Below, piece after piece: positions 48,170 to 59,584 of a DNA stretch of 64,000 bases. The notes under the pieces are model-generated. The model was not told the origin of the DNA. It was given only the letters and a program-made list of their open reading frames with translations, and ran no database searches. Positions within the stretch are counted from its first letter, which is position 1, and the number at the start of each line of letters is the position of its first letter. This DNA is from Paramesorhizobium leguminum (GTDB lineage Bacteria; Pseudomonadota; Alphaproteobacteria; Rhizobiales; Rhizobiaceae), in contig NZ_QJTF01000019.1 of NCBI RefSeq assembly GCF_003217235.1, forward strand, positions 1 through 64,000, written 5' to 3'. The translations under genes and the position numbers were made by a program.

Positions 48170-49321
48170 ATGGCCTTCCTTCGCCGCCTTCTCCCCTATG
48201 TGCTTCTCCTGCTCGTCCTTGCTATTTGCGGCGGGCTCATCTGGTTCAACTTTTTCAAGGAACAGATGATCAAGGATTACTTCGCCACCATGAAGCAGCC
48301 GCCGCAGACGGTTTCCACGATCACGGTCAAGCCATCGAAATGGGACCCATATCTGGAGGCAATCGGCACCATGAATGCCTCCGAAGGGGTGGATCTGACC
48401 GTTCAGGTGGCGGGCATCGTCAAGAACATCAATTTCAAGGCGAACCAGCGGATCAAGCAGGGGGCGGTTCTCGTTCAGCTCGATGATAATATCGAGCAGG
48501 CGGACCTGGCTTCCGCGCAAGCCGACGCTGCCTTGAAGGAGATCAATTTCCAGCGCGCGCAGACCTTGCGCACGCAGGGCGTTGGTGCCGTGCAGGCCGT
48601 CGACACCACGCGGGCCGAGGCCGAGTCGGCGCAGGCGACCGTGGCGAAGCTGCAGGCAACGCTCGATCAGAAACGCTTGACGGCTCCATTCTCGGGCACG
48701 ATCGGTATCCCCCGGATCGATCTCGGACAATATCTGACGCCCGGCAACGTCGTCGCGACCTTGCAGAACCTCGATACGATGCGCGTGGATTTCACCGTTC
48801 CCGAGCAATCGCTTGGACAGTTGCAGATCGGCCAGGCGGTCAGCGTCAACCTCTCGGAAGATAATGCCGTCTTCAACGGCAAGATCACCGGCATCGATCC
48901 GAAGATAGATCCCTCGACACGGCTCGTTTCCGTGCGCGCCGAGGTGGTTAACCCCGATCGCAAGCTTAATCCCGGCCAGTTCGTGCAGGTCCGCGTCAAG
49001 CTGCCGGAAGAAGACAACATCATCGCGCTGCCGCAGACGGCGGTCACCGCCAGCCTTTACGGCGATTACGTCTATGCCGTGCGTGAAGCCCAGTCCAAGG
49101 AAGGGCAGCCGGCGCAAAAGACTGATGATGGCAAGCCGGCGCTGACGCTTGCGCAGGTCTTCGTCAAGCTCGGTCGCCAGTCCCATGGACGGATCGAAGT
49201 CACCAGCGGTCTGAAGGATGGCGATATCATCGTGGACGCCGGCCAGAACCGCCTTAGCGCGGGAATGCCTGTTGTCATCGATAACACCGTCAATCCTTCC
49301 GACGCCTTGAAACAGCAGTAG
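48170..49321 (+). CDS. RND efflux periplasmic adaptor (membrane fusion protein)
   Basis: 383 aa. N-terminal membrane anchor (residues 8-26, LPYVLLLLVLAICGGLIWF). HlyD/AcrA-type domains: lipoyl halves (VDLTVQVAGIVKNINFKANQ and KRLTAPFSGTIGIPRIDLGQ) around a coiled coil, then a beta-barrel (VDFTVPEQSLGQLQIGQAV). Links the inner-membrane pump to an outer-membrane channel encoded elsewhere. The pump gene begins nine bases after the stop, so this is one operon. Confidence 0.95.
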   Translation: MAFLRRLLPYVLLLLVLAICGGLIWFNFFKEQMIKDYFATMKQPPQTVSTITVKPSKWDPYLEAIGTMNASEGVDLTVQVAGIVKNINFKANQRIKQGAVLVQLDDNIEQADLASAQADAALKEINFQRAQTLRTQGVGAVQAVDTTRAEAESAQATVAKLQATLDQKRLTAPFSGTIGIPRIDLGQYLTPGNVVATLQNLDTMRVDFTVPEQSLGQLQIGQAVSVNLSEDNAVFNGKITGIDPKIDPSTRLVSVRAEVVNPDRKLNPGQFVQVRVKLPEEDNIIALPQTAVTASLYGDYVYAVREAQSKEGQPAQKTDDGKPALTLAQVFVKLGRQSHGRIEVTSGLKDGDIIVDAGQNRLSAGMPVVIDNTVNPSDALKQQ

Positions 49322-49330
49322 GGCGACGCC

Positions 49331-52300
49331 ATGAGCTTTTCGGACATTTTCATTCGTCGTCCCGTGCTTGCCACGGTGGTCGCCCTGATGATCATTCTTC
49401 TGGGCGCGCTGGGCATCGCCAATCTTTCGGTTCGCGAATATCCGAAGGTCGATGAGACGGTTATCACCATCACCACGGCCTATCCGGGCGCCAACGCGGA
49501 CCTTATCCAGGGGTTCATCTCGTCCCCCATCGCGCAGGCGGTGGCGACGACCGAGAACATCGATTATGTGACCTCCTCCAGCGCTCCGTCCACCAGCACC
49601 GTCAGCGTGCATATGCGGCTTGGCGCCAATCCGGACGCGGCCTTGACCGAGGTTATCTCCAAGGTCAACCAGGTGCGCGGTGAACTGCCGGAGGAGGCCA
49701 AGGACCCGGTCATTATCAAGGGAACGGGCCAGAGCTTCGCGACCATGTATCTGGCCGCGCAGAATCCCAACATGACGAGCGAGCAGATCACCGAATATCT
49801 CGACCGGGTGATCAAGCCGCGCCTGTCGACGGTTCCTGGTGTGGCCGAGGCGCAGATTCTGGGCGGCCAGACCTATTCGATGCGTGTGTGGCTCAATCCT
49901 GTCCAGCTTGCCGCGCGCAACATCACAGCTGCGGAGGTCCTGGGTGCCATCAATGCCTCGAACTTCCTTTCGGCTCCCGGCAAGACGAAGAACCAGTTCG
50001 TCAGTACTTCGATCCTGCTGAAGTCCACGCTGCAGACGCCCGAAGCGTTCGGCAACATGGTGGTCAAGTCCGACGGCGACAACATCGTGCGCCTGCGCGA
50101 TGTCGCCAAGGTCGAGCTTGCCGCCGAAAGCACCGATACCATCGTCCGGTTCAACGGCAAGGACGGCACCTTCCTCGGCATCATGCCGACGCCTGGCGCC
50201 AACCCCATCGACGTGGCGGCCGCGGTTCGCAAGGAGCTGCCGAATATTCAGTCGACGCTGCCGGAAGGCATGTCTCTCGTCGTCGTCTATGACGCGACCG
50301 AGCAGATCAGTTCCTCTATCCATGAGGTGTTCACGACCATCGGCGAAGCCGTCGCCATCGTCGTCATCGTCATCATCCTGTTCCTGGGCTCGTTCCGCTC
50401 GGTCATCATTCCGATCGTGACAATCCCGATTTCGCTCATCGGCGTCTGTTTCTTCCTTTATGCGCTGGGTTATTCGATCAATCTTCTCTCGCTGCTCGCG
50501 ATGGTGCTCGCCATCGGCCTCGTGGTCGACGATGCCATCGTGGTGCTGGAGAATATTCACCGGCACATAGAGGAGGGGCTCAAGCCCATCGATGCGGCCA
50601 TAAAGGGGATGCGGGAAATCACCGGCCCGATCATCGCCATGACGATCACGCTCGCCGCCGTGTTCGCGCCGCTGGGCTTCACCGGCGGACTGACGGGTTC
50701 GCTCTTCCGCGAATTCGCCTTCACGCTGGCCGGCGCTGTCATCATCTCCGGTGTCGCGGCGTTGACGATCTCGCCGATGATGTGCTCGCGCATGTTGTCC
50801 CATGGCAACGCCACGCGCTTCCAGAAGTTCATCGACCGCACCTTCGGACGGTTCGAGGGCTGGTATGCGCGCCGCGTCGAGGGTTCGCTGAACTATCGTC
50901 CCATCACGCTTTTGATGGTTTTCGCGCTCATCGGTGTAACGGGCTTCCTCTTCACGCACACATCGAGCGAACTGGCGCCGGAAGAGGATTCGGGCGCGCT
51001 CTTCGCCCAGATCCAGGGTCCGCAATACGCGACCTCGCAATATATGAAGCTCTATTCCGACCAGATGGACAATCTGACCAAGGATATTCCGGAGCTGCGT
51101 GCGCGCTTCCAGATCGTCGGCATGGATGGGGGCACCAATTCCGGCATCGCGCTCTGGGCGTTCAAGGATTGGTCGCAGCGCCAGAAGTCGCAGAAGCAGT
51201 TGCAGGCGGAAATCACCCAGCGGCTCTCGAAACTGGCGGGCGTGCAGGCATTCGCCTTTGCGCTGCCTTCGCTGCCGGGCGCCGGCGGCGGCTTGCCGAT
51301 CTCGGTCGTGATCCAGTCGACCGGGCCGTCCGATCAGGTCTACGAGATGGCCGAAAAGATCAAGAACGAGGCGCAGGCTTCCGGCCAGTTCATTTTCGTG
51401 CAGAACTCGCTTTCGTACAACTCGCCGGAGACGACGATTACCATCGACCGTGACCGCGCGGCGGCGCTGGGCGTCAAGGTCAGCGATATCGGCCAGACGC
51501 TCGGGCTTCTGACCGGCGGTGCGTCGGTGGCCAAGTTCGATCGCGATTCCAACAGCTATGACATCATCACCCAGGTGCCGGATCAGTTCCGTGCCAATCC
51601 GGATCGTCTGGGCGACTTCTACGTACGTAGCGCCTCGGGCCAGATGATACCGCTGAACTCGGTCATCAAGATTTCCGAGAACGCGGCGCCCGGCGCGATC
51701 GAGCAGTTCAACCAGCTGAACTCCGCCACGATCTCCGCCCTGCCGATGCCCAACGTGACCTCGGGTACCGGATTGGCGACGATCGTCGACCTTGCCAAGA
51801 AGACCCTGCCGGAAGGCTATTTCATCGACTATTCCGGCCAGTCCCGGCTGGAGGCCACGCAGGGAAATACGATCCTCGTCGCCTTCATCCTCGCCGTCGT
51901 CGTCATCTATCTCGTGCTGGCGGCGCAGTTCGAAAGCTTCCGCGATCCGTTCATCATCATGATGTCGGTTCCGCTGTCGATCTTCGGCGCCATCGTTCCG
52001 CTCAATCTGGGTCTGGGTACGCTCAATATCTATACGCAGGTCGGGCTGATCACGCTGGTGGGGCTTATCACCAAGCACGGCATTCTCATGGTCGAGTTCG
52101 CCAACCAGCAGCGCGAGCTGCATGGCATGTCCAGGCGTGAGGCGATCGTCGAGGCGGCCAAGACCCGTCTGCGCCCGATCCTGATGACCACCGCCGCCAT
52201 GGCGCTGGGCGTCGTGCCGCTGATCATCGCCACCGGCGCGGGCGCCGCGGCGCGTTACTCGATGGGCCTCGTGATCTTCACCGGCATTCTGGTCGGAACG

Positions 52301-52399
52301 ATCTTCACGCTCTTCGTAGTGCCGATGTTCTACACCTACATCTCCAAGAAGGAGGGGCTGGCGGAAGAGATCGGCGAGGCGAGCCCCGCGCATCACTAA
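49331..52399 (+). CDS. RND efflux pump permease (HAE1 type)
   Basis: 1022 aa, twelve transmembrane helices with two large periplasmic loops. Starts MSFSDIFIRRPVLATVVALM. The proton-relay aspartates of helix 4 are in AIGLVVDDAIVVLENIHRHI; helix 10-11 region has GLITKHGILMVEFANQQREL. Exports drugs, dyes or other amphiphilic compounds by proton antiport; substrates cannot be told. Closed by a strong terminator at 52423. No outer-membrane partner gene is in the window. Confidence 0.96.
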   Translation: MSFSDIFIRRPVLATVVALMIILLGALGIANLSVREYPKVDETVITITTAYPGANADLIQGFISSPIAQAVATTENIDYVTSSSAPSTSTVSVHMRLGANPDAALTEVISKVNQVRGELPEEAKDPVIIKGTGQSFATMYLAAQNPNMTSEQITEYLDRVIKPRLSTVPGVAEAQILGGQTYSMRVWLNPVQLAARNITAAEVLGAINASNFLSAPGKTKNQFVSTSILLKSTLQTPEAFGNMVVKSDGDNIVRLRDVAKVELAAESTDTIVRFNGKDGTFLGIMPTPGANPIDVAAAVRKELPNIQSTLPEGMSLVVVYDATEQISSSIHEVFTTIGEAVAIVVIVIILFLGSFRSVIIPIVTIPISLIGVCFFLYALGYSINLLSLLAMVLAIGLVVDDAIVVLENIHRHIEEGLKPIDAAIKGMREITGPIIAMTITLAAVFAPLGFTGGLTGSLFREFAFTLAGAVIISGVAALTISPMMCSRMLSHGNATRFQKFIDRTFGRFEGWYARRVEGSLNYRPITLLMVFALIGVTGFLFTHTSSELAPEEDSGALFAQIQGPQYATSQYMKLYSDQMDNLTKDIPELRARFQIVGMDGGTNSGIALWAFKDWSQRQKSQKQLQAEITQRLSKLAGVQAFAFALPSLPGAGGGLPISVVIQSTGPSDQVYEMAEKIKNEAQASGQFIFVQNSLSYNSPETTITIDRDRAAALGVKVSDIGQTLGLLTGGASVAKFDRDSNSYDIITQVPDQFRANPDRLGDFYVRSASGQMIPLNSVIKISENAAPGAIEQFNQLNSATISALPMPNVTSGTGLATIVDLAKKTLPEGYFIDYSGQSRLEATQGNTILVAFILAVVVIYLVLAAQFESFRDPFIIMMSVPLSIFGAIVPLNLGLGTLNIYTQVGLITLVGLITKHGILMVEFANQQRELHGMSRREAIVEAAKTRLRPILMTTAAMALGVVPLIIATGAGAAARYSMGLVIFTGILVGTIFTLFVVPMFYTYISKKEGLAEEIGEASPAHH

Positions 52400-52422
52400 A
52401 ACTTGCATTTACGAAAAATGAG

Positions 52423-52456
52423 AACGCCGGTTATCCCAGATAACCGGCGTTTTCTT
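52423..52456 (+). terminator. Terminator of the RND operon
   Basis: AACGCCGGTTAT-CCCAG-ATAACCGGCGTT, a perfect 12-bp stem, followed by TTCTTT. It begins 24 bases after the stop. Confidence 0.92.
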
Positions 52457-52459
52457 TGC

Positions 52460-52560
52460 GCATGATTCCGAAAAGTTGCAGACTTTTCGGATCAAATCAT
52501 GCGGTAGAAATTTGCGCATGATTCCGAAAAGTTGCAGACTTTTCGGACAAGATCATGCGG
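52460..52560. repeat. Tandem pair of GCATGATTCCGAAAAG palindromic repeats
   Basis: Two copies (52460-52504 and 52516-52560) of GCATGATTCCGAAAAGTTGC, AGACTTTTCGG and an ATCATGCGG end, in the same orientation and nearly identical, separated by 11 bases. The palindromic core is CCGAAAAGT/ACTTTTCGG. Confidence 0.92.
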
Positions 52561-52613
52561 CGGAAATAAGTATTTGCGATTCGTGGGGTATATTCCCCAC
52601 CTGAGGGGACCAC

Positions 52614-53606
<993 letters not shown>

Positions 53607-53732
53607 TCGGGCGCGGCGGCATCCCATGGAAATCCTATGGATTTTCGCGTAAAACGCTACAGAATGCTGTTGACCCAAGCGGCCCTCGCCCTTATGTTCC
53701 GCCCACTTCTCGGGGATGGTTTGCCCCCATGG

Positions 53733-53808
53733 GAGCGCGTAGCTCAGCCGGTAGAGCAACTGACTTTTAATCAGTAGGTCCAGGGTTCGAATCCCTGCGC
53801 GCTCACCA
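53733..53808 (+). tRNA. tRNA-Lys (anticodon TTT)
   Basis: 76 bases including an encoded CCA. Acceptor GAGCGCG pairs with CGCGCTC; the D arm is GCTC-AGCCGGTA-GAGC; the anticodon stem ACTGA/TCAGT holds the loop CTTTTAA with anticodon TTT at 53766-53768; the T arm CAGGG-TTCGAAT-CCCTG is canonical. The 3' end of the gene is followed by a higBA module on the other strand. Confidence 0.98.
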
Positions 53809-53832
53809 ATAAAATCAAATAGTTAGGAAATT

Positions 53833-54147
53833 CTAGGCTGTTTTTGCGAGGCCGCTTGCCTCGAATTCATGAATCGCCGCAAGCTCGCCCTCAATAGCCG
53901 CTGCCTTATTTTTAAGATCATAGCTTGCCTGCATGTTCATCCAGAACTCAGGCGTGGTGCGAAAAAACTTGGCAAGGCGTAGCGCTGTATCGGGGGTAAC
54001 AGCGGTTTGTTCGGTTGCGAGCCGTTCGATACGCGTACGAGGGACATTCAGACATTTTGCCAGCGCACCGGCGCTCATGCCCAAAGGGGATAGATATTCT
54101 TCCCGAAGAATTTCGCCGGGATGCACGGGAGGGAGTATGCTGGTCAT
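53833..54147 (-). CDS. higA: HigA-type antitoxin
   Basis: 104 aa from the ATG giving MTSILPPVHPGEILREEYLS. XRE helix-turn-helix of the HigA/VapI family: PLGMSAGALAKCLNVPRTRI, ERLATEQTAVTPDTALRLAK, FFRTTPEFWMNMQASYDLK. Neutralises HigB and represses the operon. Located 11 bases after the higB stop; toxin-first order is typical of higBA. It lies just downstream of tRNA-Lys in the opposite direction. Confidence 0.93.
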   Translation of the reverse strand: MTSILPPVHPGEILREEYLSPLGMSAGALAKCLNVPRTRIERLATEQTAVTPDTALRLAKFFRTTPEFWMNMQASYDLKNKAAAIEGELAAIHEFEASGLAKTA

Positions 54148-54158
54148 GACTTCTCCTT

Positions 54159-54440
54159 TTAGTGGTAGTCGACAATCTCGACCTGCTCGGCACCACCGTC
54201 CGTCCAGATGAAGCAGATGCGCCACTGGTCATTGATGCGAATGGAATGCTGGCCTGTGCGGTCTCCCTTGAGCGCCTCGAGCCGGTTTCCGGCAGGGGAG
54301 CGAAGGTCATCCAAAATAACTGCATTCTCAATCATGGTAAGCTTGCGAATGGTCTGTCTCAGCAAATCCGCCGGGAAGCCTTTGGGGGATTTACCCCTCG
54401 CAACAGCTTCTGTTTTGGCGTCTTTGTAAGACCTGATCAC
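54159..54440 (-). CDS. higB: HigB-type toxin (RelE superfamily mRNA interferase)
   Basis: 93 aa from a GTG start (MIRSYKDAKTEAVARG) preceded by GGGGAG. A longer ATG start at 54476 lies upstream of the predicted transcription start and is rejected. HigB pattern: ENAVILDDLRSPAGNRLEAL, KGDRTGQHSIRINDQWRICF, ending VEIVDYH. Ribosome-dependent mRNA cleavage is the known activity of the family. Confidence 0.9.
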   Translation of the reverse strand: MIRSYKDAKTEAVARGKSPKGFPADLLRQTIRKLTMIENAVILDDLRSPAGNRLEALKGDRTGQHSIRINDQWRICFIWTDGGAEQVEIVDYH

Positions 54441-54458
54441 TGCTCGCTCCCCTTTAAA

Positions 54459-54489
54459 TGTATCATAGCATGACACATTTAAAAATCAA
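54459..54489 (-). promoter_or_regulatory. higBA promoter with overlapping operator
   Basis: On the minus strand TTGATT (54489-54484), a 16-base spacer and TATGAT (54467-54462) form the promoter; transcription would start near 54455. The -10 box is inside TGTCATGCTATGATACA (54475-54459), an imperfect palindrome suited to HigA binding and hence autorepression. Confidence 0.65.
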
Positions 54490-54526
54490 GCGGCGCGTAT
54501 CGCATCATGATACGTATGGCAAAACG

Positions 54527-55933
54527 TCACTTGCCCGAAGCATCTCCTGCTTGCCCTGCCGCCTGGTTCTGCAATTTCTGCAGCAGCGCTTCGGCGATTG
54601 TTTCGTAATCATTGTTGAAATGGTGGCCACCCGGCATCTTCATCTTTTCCATGGCGGAAAGTGTCGGCTCCGTGCAGACCGTATCATCCTCTTCCTCGCC
54701 ATAGACGCAGACGACCCGGTCGAGCGGAAGAGCAGCGATTGATGGGGCGGTCTTGTGAGTGCCGTCCATTCCAAGCCAGCCCCCAATCGACACCTGAAAC
54801 TTAGTGGTCGTCGAGGCGCCCAGCAGGGCGATCATTCGGGTCCGGTTCTGAATCGCCGGATCGAGATATTGCCAGGCGAAGGGAAATGTATCGGCGCCGA
54901 AGGAATAGCCGAAAATGGCAATGGGAAGCTTCCCGCTGGGATCGGCTTTCTTCAGTATGGCGTCAGTGTCCTCGGCGATTTCCTGCGGCGTGCGCTCCGT
55001 CCAGAAATAGCGCAGCGAATCGACGCCTACCACATGGACGCCGTGGTTGCTCAGCCATTCGCCGATGGATTCGTCGATGTCGCGCCAGCCTCCGTCGCCC
55101 GAAAAGAACACCGCGACATAGTCAGCCTTTCCCTTTGCGGGAAGATCGGTGATGGGCAGCTCTGCGGTGGCAGCGTCCTTTGCTGCCATGGCCGCCACGG
55201 CATCGGCCGCCATGTTGAGGCGTACGGTCGGGTCTTCGGCCTTTTGCAGAACGGCGATATGGTTCTTCCGCGCCTCCGCCGGATCATTGGCCGGTCCCGC
55301 TTGGCTGATAAGCGTCACGGGCGTGGGCAGCGTCGCGTTAAGCGCATAAGCAAAGCCGCCGCTGGGCGCGGCCGTCGCCTTTGCTCCCTCACAGGAGGGA
55401 ACCCTGGTCTGCAGCGCATCCGCCGGGTCGAGTCCGACCGCGCCCGCGAGTGTCGCATCCGGCGCGTCGGCAGCGGCGGCATAGGCAAGCGTCGCGCCCT
55501 GGCCGATGCCGGTAATGACGGGATGGAAATAGCCGCCCAGATCCAGCGCCCGCTGCGCCTCCTTGGATATCCCCTCGAAATCGGAATTGAGATAGATGCA
55601 CTCGCCGTCACCCTTGTTTAGCTCGGTGCGCCACTTGTTCAGATCAACCGGCAGCACGATCAGGCCGCGCGCGAGCAGCGCATTCGCGAAAGCGCGTTCC
55701 CGGTTATTCATCCCGCCCGCATCGGAAACAAGAACGGTGAGGCCGGTCGGAATATCCGCAGGCATCAGCACCGGGATGTCTTTCAGCCGCTCCGCGCTGA
55801 CATGGGTGACGATGTCCGTGCCGGTAAAACGCGCCCAATAGCGCGATAGCGTTGCGCTGTTCCAAAAGCCGGCAGCGGCGATGGCCAGCGCCAGGGCCAC
55901 TGCCGGAATGATGAGAAGCGAGCGTTTGTTCAT
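54527..55933 (-). CDS. acvB: AcvB/VirJ-family lysyl-phosphatidylglycerol hydrolase
   Basis: 468 aa. N-terminal signal peptide or anchor (residues 5-24). Two VirJ-like segments: an N-terminal one ([20 protein letters not shown]) and the catalytic C-terminal alpha/beta hydrolase with [20 protein letters not shown], nucleophile Ser in [14 protein letters not shown] and late GHHFNNDY His. In Agrobacterium AcvB degrades lysyl-phosphatidylglycerol in the periplasm, and in Rhizobium tropici the homologue AtvA is needed for acid tolerance. It overlaps the end of mprF by four bases (ATGA), matching the lpiA-atvA operon. Confidence 0.93.
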   Translation of the reverse strand: MNKRSLLIIPAVALALAIAAAGFWNSATLSRYWARFTGTDIVTHVSAERLKDIPVLMPADIPTGLTVLVSDAGGMNNRERAFANALLARGLIVLPVDLNKWRTELNKGDGECIYLNSDFEGISKEAQRALDLGGYFHPVITGIGQGATLAYAAAADAPDATLAGAVGLDPADALQTRVPSCEGAKATAAPSGGFAYALNATLPTPVTLISQAGPANDPAEARKNHIAVLQKAEDPTVRLNMAADAVAAMAAKDAATAELPITDLPAKGKADYVAVFFSGDGGWRDIDESIGEWLSNHGVHVVGVDSLRYFWTERTPQEIAEDTDAILKKADPSGKLPIAIFGYSFGADTFPFAWQYLDPAIQNRTRMIALLGASTTTKFQVSIGGWLGMDGTHKTAPSIAALPLDRVVCVYGEEEDDTVCTEPTLSAMEKMKMPGGHHFNNDYETIAEALLQKLQNQAAGQAGDASGK

Positions 55934-58521
55934 TTGCGGATAAACTCCAATGGACTGCCATTGATCAGCGTCGTCACGTCAACCAGCACGCGCGGCGTGT
56001 CCAGCCCCCCGGGGCAAATCAGATAATGCGGTGACCAGATCGGATCGAACTTTTCCTTGAAGGCTTTCAGCCCGCCGAAATGATAAAGGTCCGCGCCGCG
56101 ACGATAGAGGAACGAGCCGAAGCGGTTCCAGCGGGAGGCGAGCGGGCTGTGGGACAGGCCGGAGAGGGGGGCCGCGCCGAGATTGAACCAGCGAAAACCT
56201 TCTGCCTTCGCCTGCATCAGCAGCTTGGCGAACAGGGCGTCCATCATGATCTTCGATATGTTGGGTAGGTAACGCATCATATCAACCGTGTATTCGTGTT
56301 TGTTCGCGCTTCGCCATATGTTGGCGAAGGCGACGATCGCGCCATCCTTCTTCATGACCGCAATATCGAAGCGCGACAGGAACTCGGGGTTGAAGAACCC
56401 GAGGGAAAAGCGCTTTTCATTGCCCGCTTTGTGGGTGAGCCATGCATCGGAAACGCGCTTCAGCTCTGGCATCAGCGCTGGAACCTGGGCCGCAGGAACA
56501 ATCTCGAAGACGAGGCCGTCCTTGTCAGCGCGCCGGTCGGCATAGCGGAATGGCTGGCGGGCAGGGCCTTCCAGCGAAAATTTCCGAAGATCGACGCGCG
56601 CGACCTCGCCAAGCTTCAGCGCCACAAGCCCCATGTCGAGAAACAGCGGCAGGCTCTGCGGCCCGACACCATAAAACACGGTCCGGAGCGCCATCCGGTC
56701 CGCCAGCGCATGGAACGACCAGGCAAGCTCTTCCGCAACCTGTTTGTTGCCGGCCGGCTCGCCAAGCGCGATGAGGCTGCCGCCGGATTGCGCATACATG
56801 ATGAAACCGCGATTGCCGGGGTCTATCAGGAACTGCTTGTCGCCCAGCAGCGCCAAAGCGGTCTCTGCATTGGGGGACGTTTTGACCAGTTTGGGGATGA
56901 CTTCGGGAATCGCGGAATTCCGTTTCGACCGACGTACGCCTCGGCGATTGACGGCGGTATGGAGGCAAACCGCGAAGAGGACGGCGAACACCAGCACCGT
57001 TGTGCGCAGGAAGCGCGGCGCACTGGCGTTCCATGCGAAATCCCACCACAGGCTGTTGGAATATTCGACATGGCGATAGACGAAGAAGCCGAGCCATGTG
57101 GAGATGAGCACCGTGGTGCCGACGCTGGCGAGCCAGTTCCAAGTGAGTTCGAACGGCCCGGTGATGGGACGCCGGTAGAAGGAATCGCGAAATACCCACA
57201 AAATGCCGGCGCAGGCGCAGAGGATTGTCGCTTCCTCCCAGTCGAGCCCCTTGGTTAGCGAGAATGCCGCCCCCGCCAGAAAAAGGACCATGGCCGCGAC
57301 CCAGGCCCGCGCCAGCCGTTTGGCAAGGCCGCGCGCGACGATGAGCAGCGCTACGCCGACGAAGCTCGCCGCCAGATGCGACAGATTGACAAAAATCACC
57401 GGCAGTATTTCCGACAGGATTTCGAGACGATAGTGCAGGCCGGGCGTGACACCCGAAATGAGCAGGACGATGCCGCCCATGAACGTCACGCTCGCTGAAA
57501 GGCCGGGAATGATCGGCTCGATCAGCCGCGCGGCGAAACGCGCCTGCTTGCTCAGTTGCTGGCGGCGGCGGAGGGCCTCCCATATCAACAGCCCGGCGGT
57601 GGCGGTAAGGAGCGGCGCGACGGTATAGATCAGCCGGTAGACCACCAGCGCGGCAAGGGCTTGCGGATTCCCGCCAAGCCCCAGCCCTGCGATAATGGTC
57701 GCCTCAAACGCGCCAAGACCTCCCGGCGCATGGCTGGCGGCGCCCAGGATGACGGCAAGGGCATAGACGAGCGCAAAGACGGCGAAGCTGTGCACCACCC
57801 CCTCCGGCATCAGCACATAGAGCGTGGCCGCCGCCGCCGTCACATCGCCGAGACCGGCGGCGATCTGGATGAGCGCGCCGCGCGAGGTCGGAAGCTTGAG
57901 CGTGAACTGGCCGATCTGGAGTGCGCGGTCGCCCTTCGAGAGCCAGTATATCAGCCAGCCGATCGCGCCCAGCAGCGCAACGCCCGCGACAAGATCGAAG
58001 CGTGGATCGATGGTCGAAAGCCACGGAATGTCGGCCGGGTCGATCAGCAAAGCCGCGCCGATCATGATGATGAAGGCGAACCAGATGGCGAACCATGAGG
58101 TGCCGACTATGCGGCCGATATCGACCAGATTGATGCCCTCGGCGGCATAGATACGGTAGCGCAGCGCCCCGCCTGTCAGAAGCGAGAACCCAAGCGCATT
58201 GGAAATGGCATAGCCCGCCGCGCCGGCAATGGCCGCGAGCCAGTGCGGTATGCGCCCCGGCGCGATGGTATGGACCGCCACCACGTCATAAAGTGCGATC
58301 GCCATATAGCTCAAACAGGTGAAGATCAGCGCCAGCCCGATGGCATGCAGCGGCGTATCCCTGATCGCCGCCAGCGTTTCGGCCTTCGAAGTGTGCCGAA
58401 GCAGGCTCTCCAGCACCACAAGCGCCAGCAGCGCAATGGCAATGCCGGCGAGCGGCATGGCGATAGGCTGGAATTTCCTCAAGCGGCGCCAGATACCGGA
58501 AGGCGCATTGACAGATTTCAT
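55930..58521 (-). CDS. mprF: Phosphatidylglycerol lysyltransferase (MprF/LpiA)
   Basis: 863 aa, the full-length bifunctional form. The N-terminal two thirds is a multi-spanning flippase domain ([40 protein letters not shown]). The C-terminal DUF2156 synthase domain (about 560-850) includes [36 protein letters not shown] and [18 protein letters not shown]. It uses Lys-tRNA to make lysyl-phosphatidylglycerol, lowering membrane negative charge and giving resistance to cationic peptides and acid. Operon with acvB, which reverses the product. Confidence 0.96.
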   Translation of the reverse strand: MKSVNAPSGIWRRLRKFQPIAMPLAGIAIALLALVVLESLLRHTSKAETLAAIRDTPLHAIGLALIFTCLSYMAIALYDVVAVHTIAPGRIPHWLAAIAGAAGYAISNALGFSLLTGGALRYRIYAAEGINLVDIGRIVGTSWFAIWFAFIIMIGAALLIDPADIPWLSTIDPRFDLVAGVALLGAIGWLIYWLSKGDRALQIGQFTLKLPTSRGALIQIAAGLGDVTAAAATLYVLMPEGVVHSFAVFALVYALAVILGAASHAPGGLGAFEATIIAGLGLGGNPQALAALVVYRLIYTVAPLLTATAGLLIWEALRRRQQLSKQARFAARLIEPIIPGLSASVTFMGGIVLLISGVTPGLHYRLEILSEILPVIFVNLSHLAASFVGVALLIVARGLAKRLARAWVAAMVLFLAGAAFSLTKGLDWEEATILCACAGILWVFRDSFYRRPITGPFELTWNWLASVGTTVLISTWLGFFVYRHVEYSNSLWWDFAWNASAPRFLRTTVLVFAVLFAVCLHTAVNRRGVRRSKRNSAIPEVIPKLVKTSPNAETALALLGDKQFLIDPGNRGFIMYAQSGGSLIALGEPAGNKQVAEELAWSFHALADRMALRTVFYGVGPQSLPLFLDMGLVALKLGEVARVDLRKFSLEGPARQPFRYADRRADKDGLVFEIVPAAQVPALMPELKRVSDAWLTHKAGNEKRFSLGFFNPEFLSRFDIAVMKKDGAIVAFANIWRSANKHEYTVDMMRYLPNISKIMMDALFAKLLMQAKAEGFRWFNLGAAPLSGLSHSPLASRWNRFGSFLYRRGADLYHFGGLKAFKEKFDPIWSPHYLICPGGLDTPRVLVDVTTLINGSPLEFIRK

Positions 58522-58759
58522 TGCCGCTTCCTCAAAATGAGCCGAATGTTGAGGCGAACTTGTGGTGGAAATGAGGATAGCGCATAGAGAATTAAAACAA
58601 ACACTTAGAGCAGATGCTTGATTCTCTTTCCTTGCTTATGAAAAACGGCGGCCTGGCGAGGCGAGGGTGGATGAGGGTCGCAAAACCCGACGCGGCGGTT
58701 TCTAACGAAAGCGAAATGTTCTAGAACCAACCGAACTTTACAGCCTGATGGAGAATAAG

Positions 58760-59506
58760 GTGGCGCTCGACGTTTCTTATCTGACGGCCACCGGCGCGGG
58801 TGCTCTTTCGTTCCTCTCGCCTTGCGTGCTGCCGCTCGTTCCGCCTTATCTATGCTACATGGCGGGCGTTTCGGTTGATGATTTTCGCGCTGAGGGTTTG
58901 AACGCCGCCGATGTTTCGCGCCGCCGCGCACTGTTCGCCGCGTCCTTTGCGTTTGTGCTTGGCTTCACTACGGTCTTCGTCGCGCTGGGGGCGGGGGCCT
59001 CGTCTATCGGCGCGGTTTTGCGCGCCTGGCAGCAGGAAATCGCCATTATCGCCGGCCTCGCCATCATTGTCATGGGCCTGAATTTCCTGGGGCTTTTCCG
59101 GCTATCCATTCTCTCGCGCGAGGCCCGCTTTCAGGCGCGAAGCGCCCCAGCCACTCCTGTGGGGGCGTACATCATGGGCCTCGCCTTCGCCTTCGGCTGG
59201 ACGCCCTGCATTGGCCCGGTGCTGGGCCCGATCCTGACACTTGCGGGTGCGAAAAGCACGGTGGGCGAGGGCGCGGCGCTGCTAGCTACTTACTCGCTCG
59301 GATTAGGCATCCCCTTCATTGTCGCGGCGCTATTCTCCGGCGCATTCATGCGTTTTCTTGCCAAGTTTAGAGTGCATCTGGGCAAGGTCGAGAAAATCAT
59401 GGGCGGCCTTCTCGTCGCCGCCGGGCTGTTGTTCCTCACCGGGGGAATGCAGTCCTTCTCCTTCTGGCTTCTGGAAACGTTTCCCGCGCTCGGACGGCTC
59501 GGGTAA
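58760..59506 (+). CDS. ccdA: Cytochrome c biogenesis protein CcdA
   Basis: 248 aa from a GTG start (MALDVSYLTATGAGALSFLS) with GGAG six bases upstream; an ATG four codons earlier includes this binding site in its coding part. Six-helix DsbD-like membrane protein that passes reducing power to the periplasm. The redox cysteines are in FLSPCVLPLVPPYL and GWTPCIGPVLGPIL. Supplies electrons for apocytochrome c thiols. Stands alone; the 238-base gap upstream shows no clear element. Confidence 0.95.
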   Translation: MALDVSYLTATGAGALSFLSPCVLPLVPPYLCYMAGVSVDDFRAEGLNAADVSRRRALFAASFAFVLGFTTVFVALGAGASSIGAVLRAWQQEIAIIAGLAIIVMGLNFLGLFRLSILSREARFQARSAPATPVGAYIMGLAFAFGWTPCIGPVLGPILTLAGAKSTVGEGAALLATYSLGLGIPFIVAALFSGAFMRFLAKFRVHLGKVEKIMGGLLVAAGLLFLTGGMQSFSFWLLETFPALGRLG

Positions 59507-59584
59507 ATTATTTATATGCTTTTCTGATTAAGGTGGGGGCCTTATAAAACCCCGCTCTTTCGTTCTCATCGGAATATTCATCTC

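Noticed and set aside
48143-52408. 1421-codon open frame on the minus strand across the RND operon
   Set aside because: It is the mirror of strongly biased codon use in the efflux genes. The translation is low-complexity His/Arg/Asp-rich and has no domain, while both plus-strand genes are clear.
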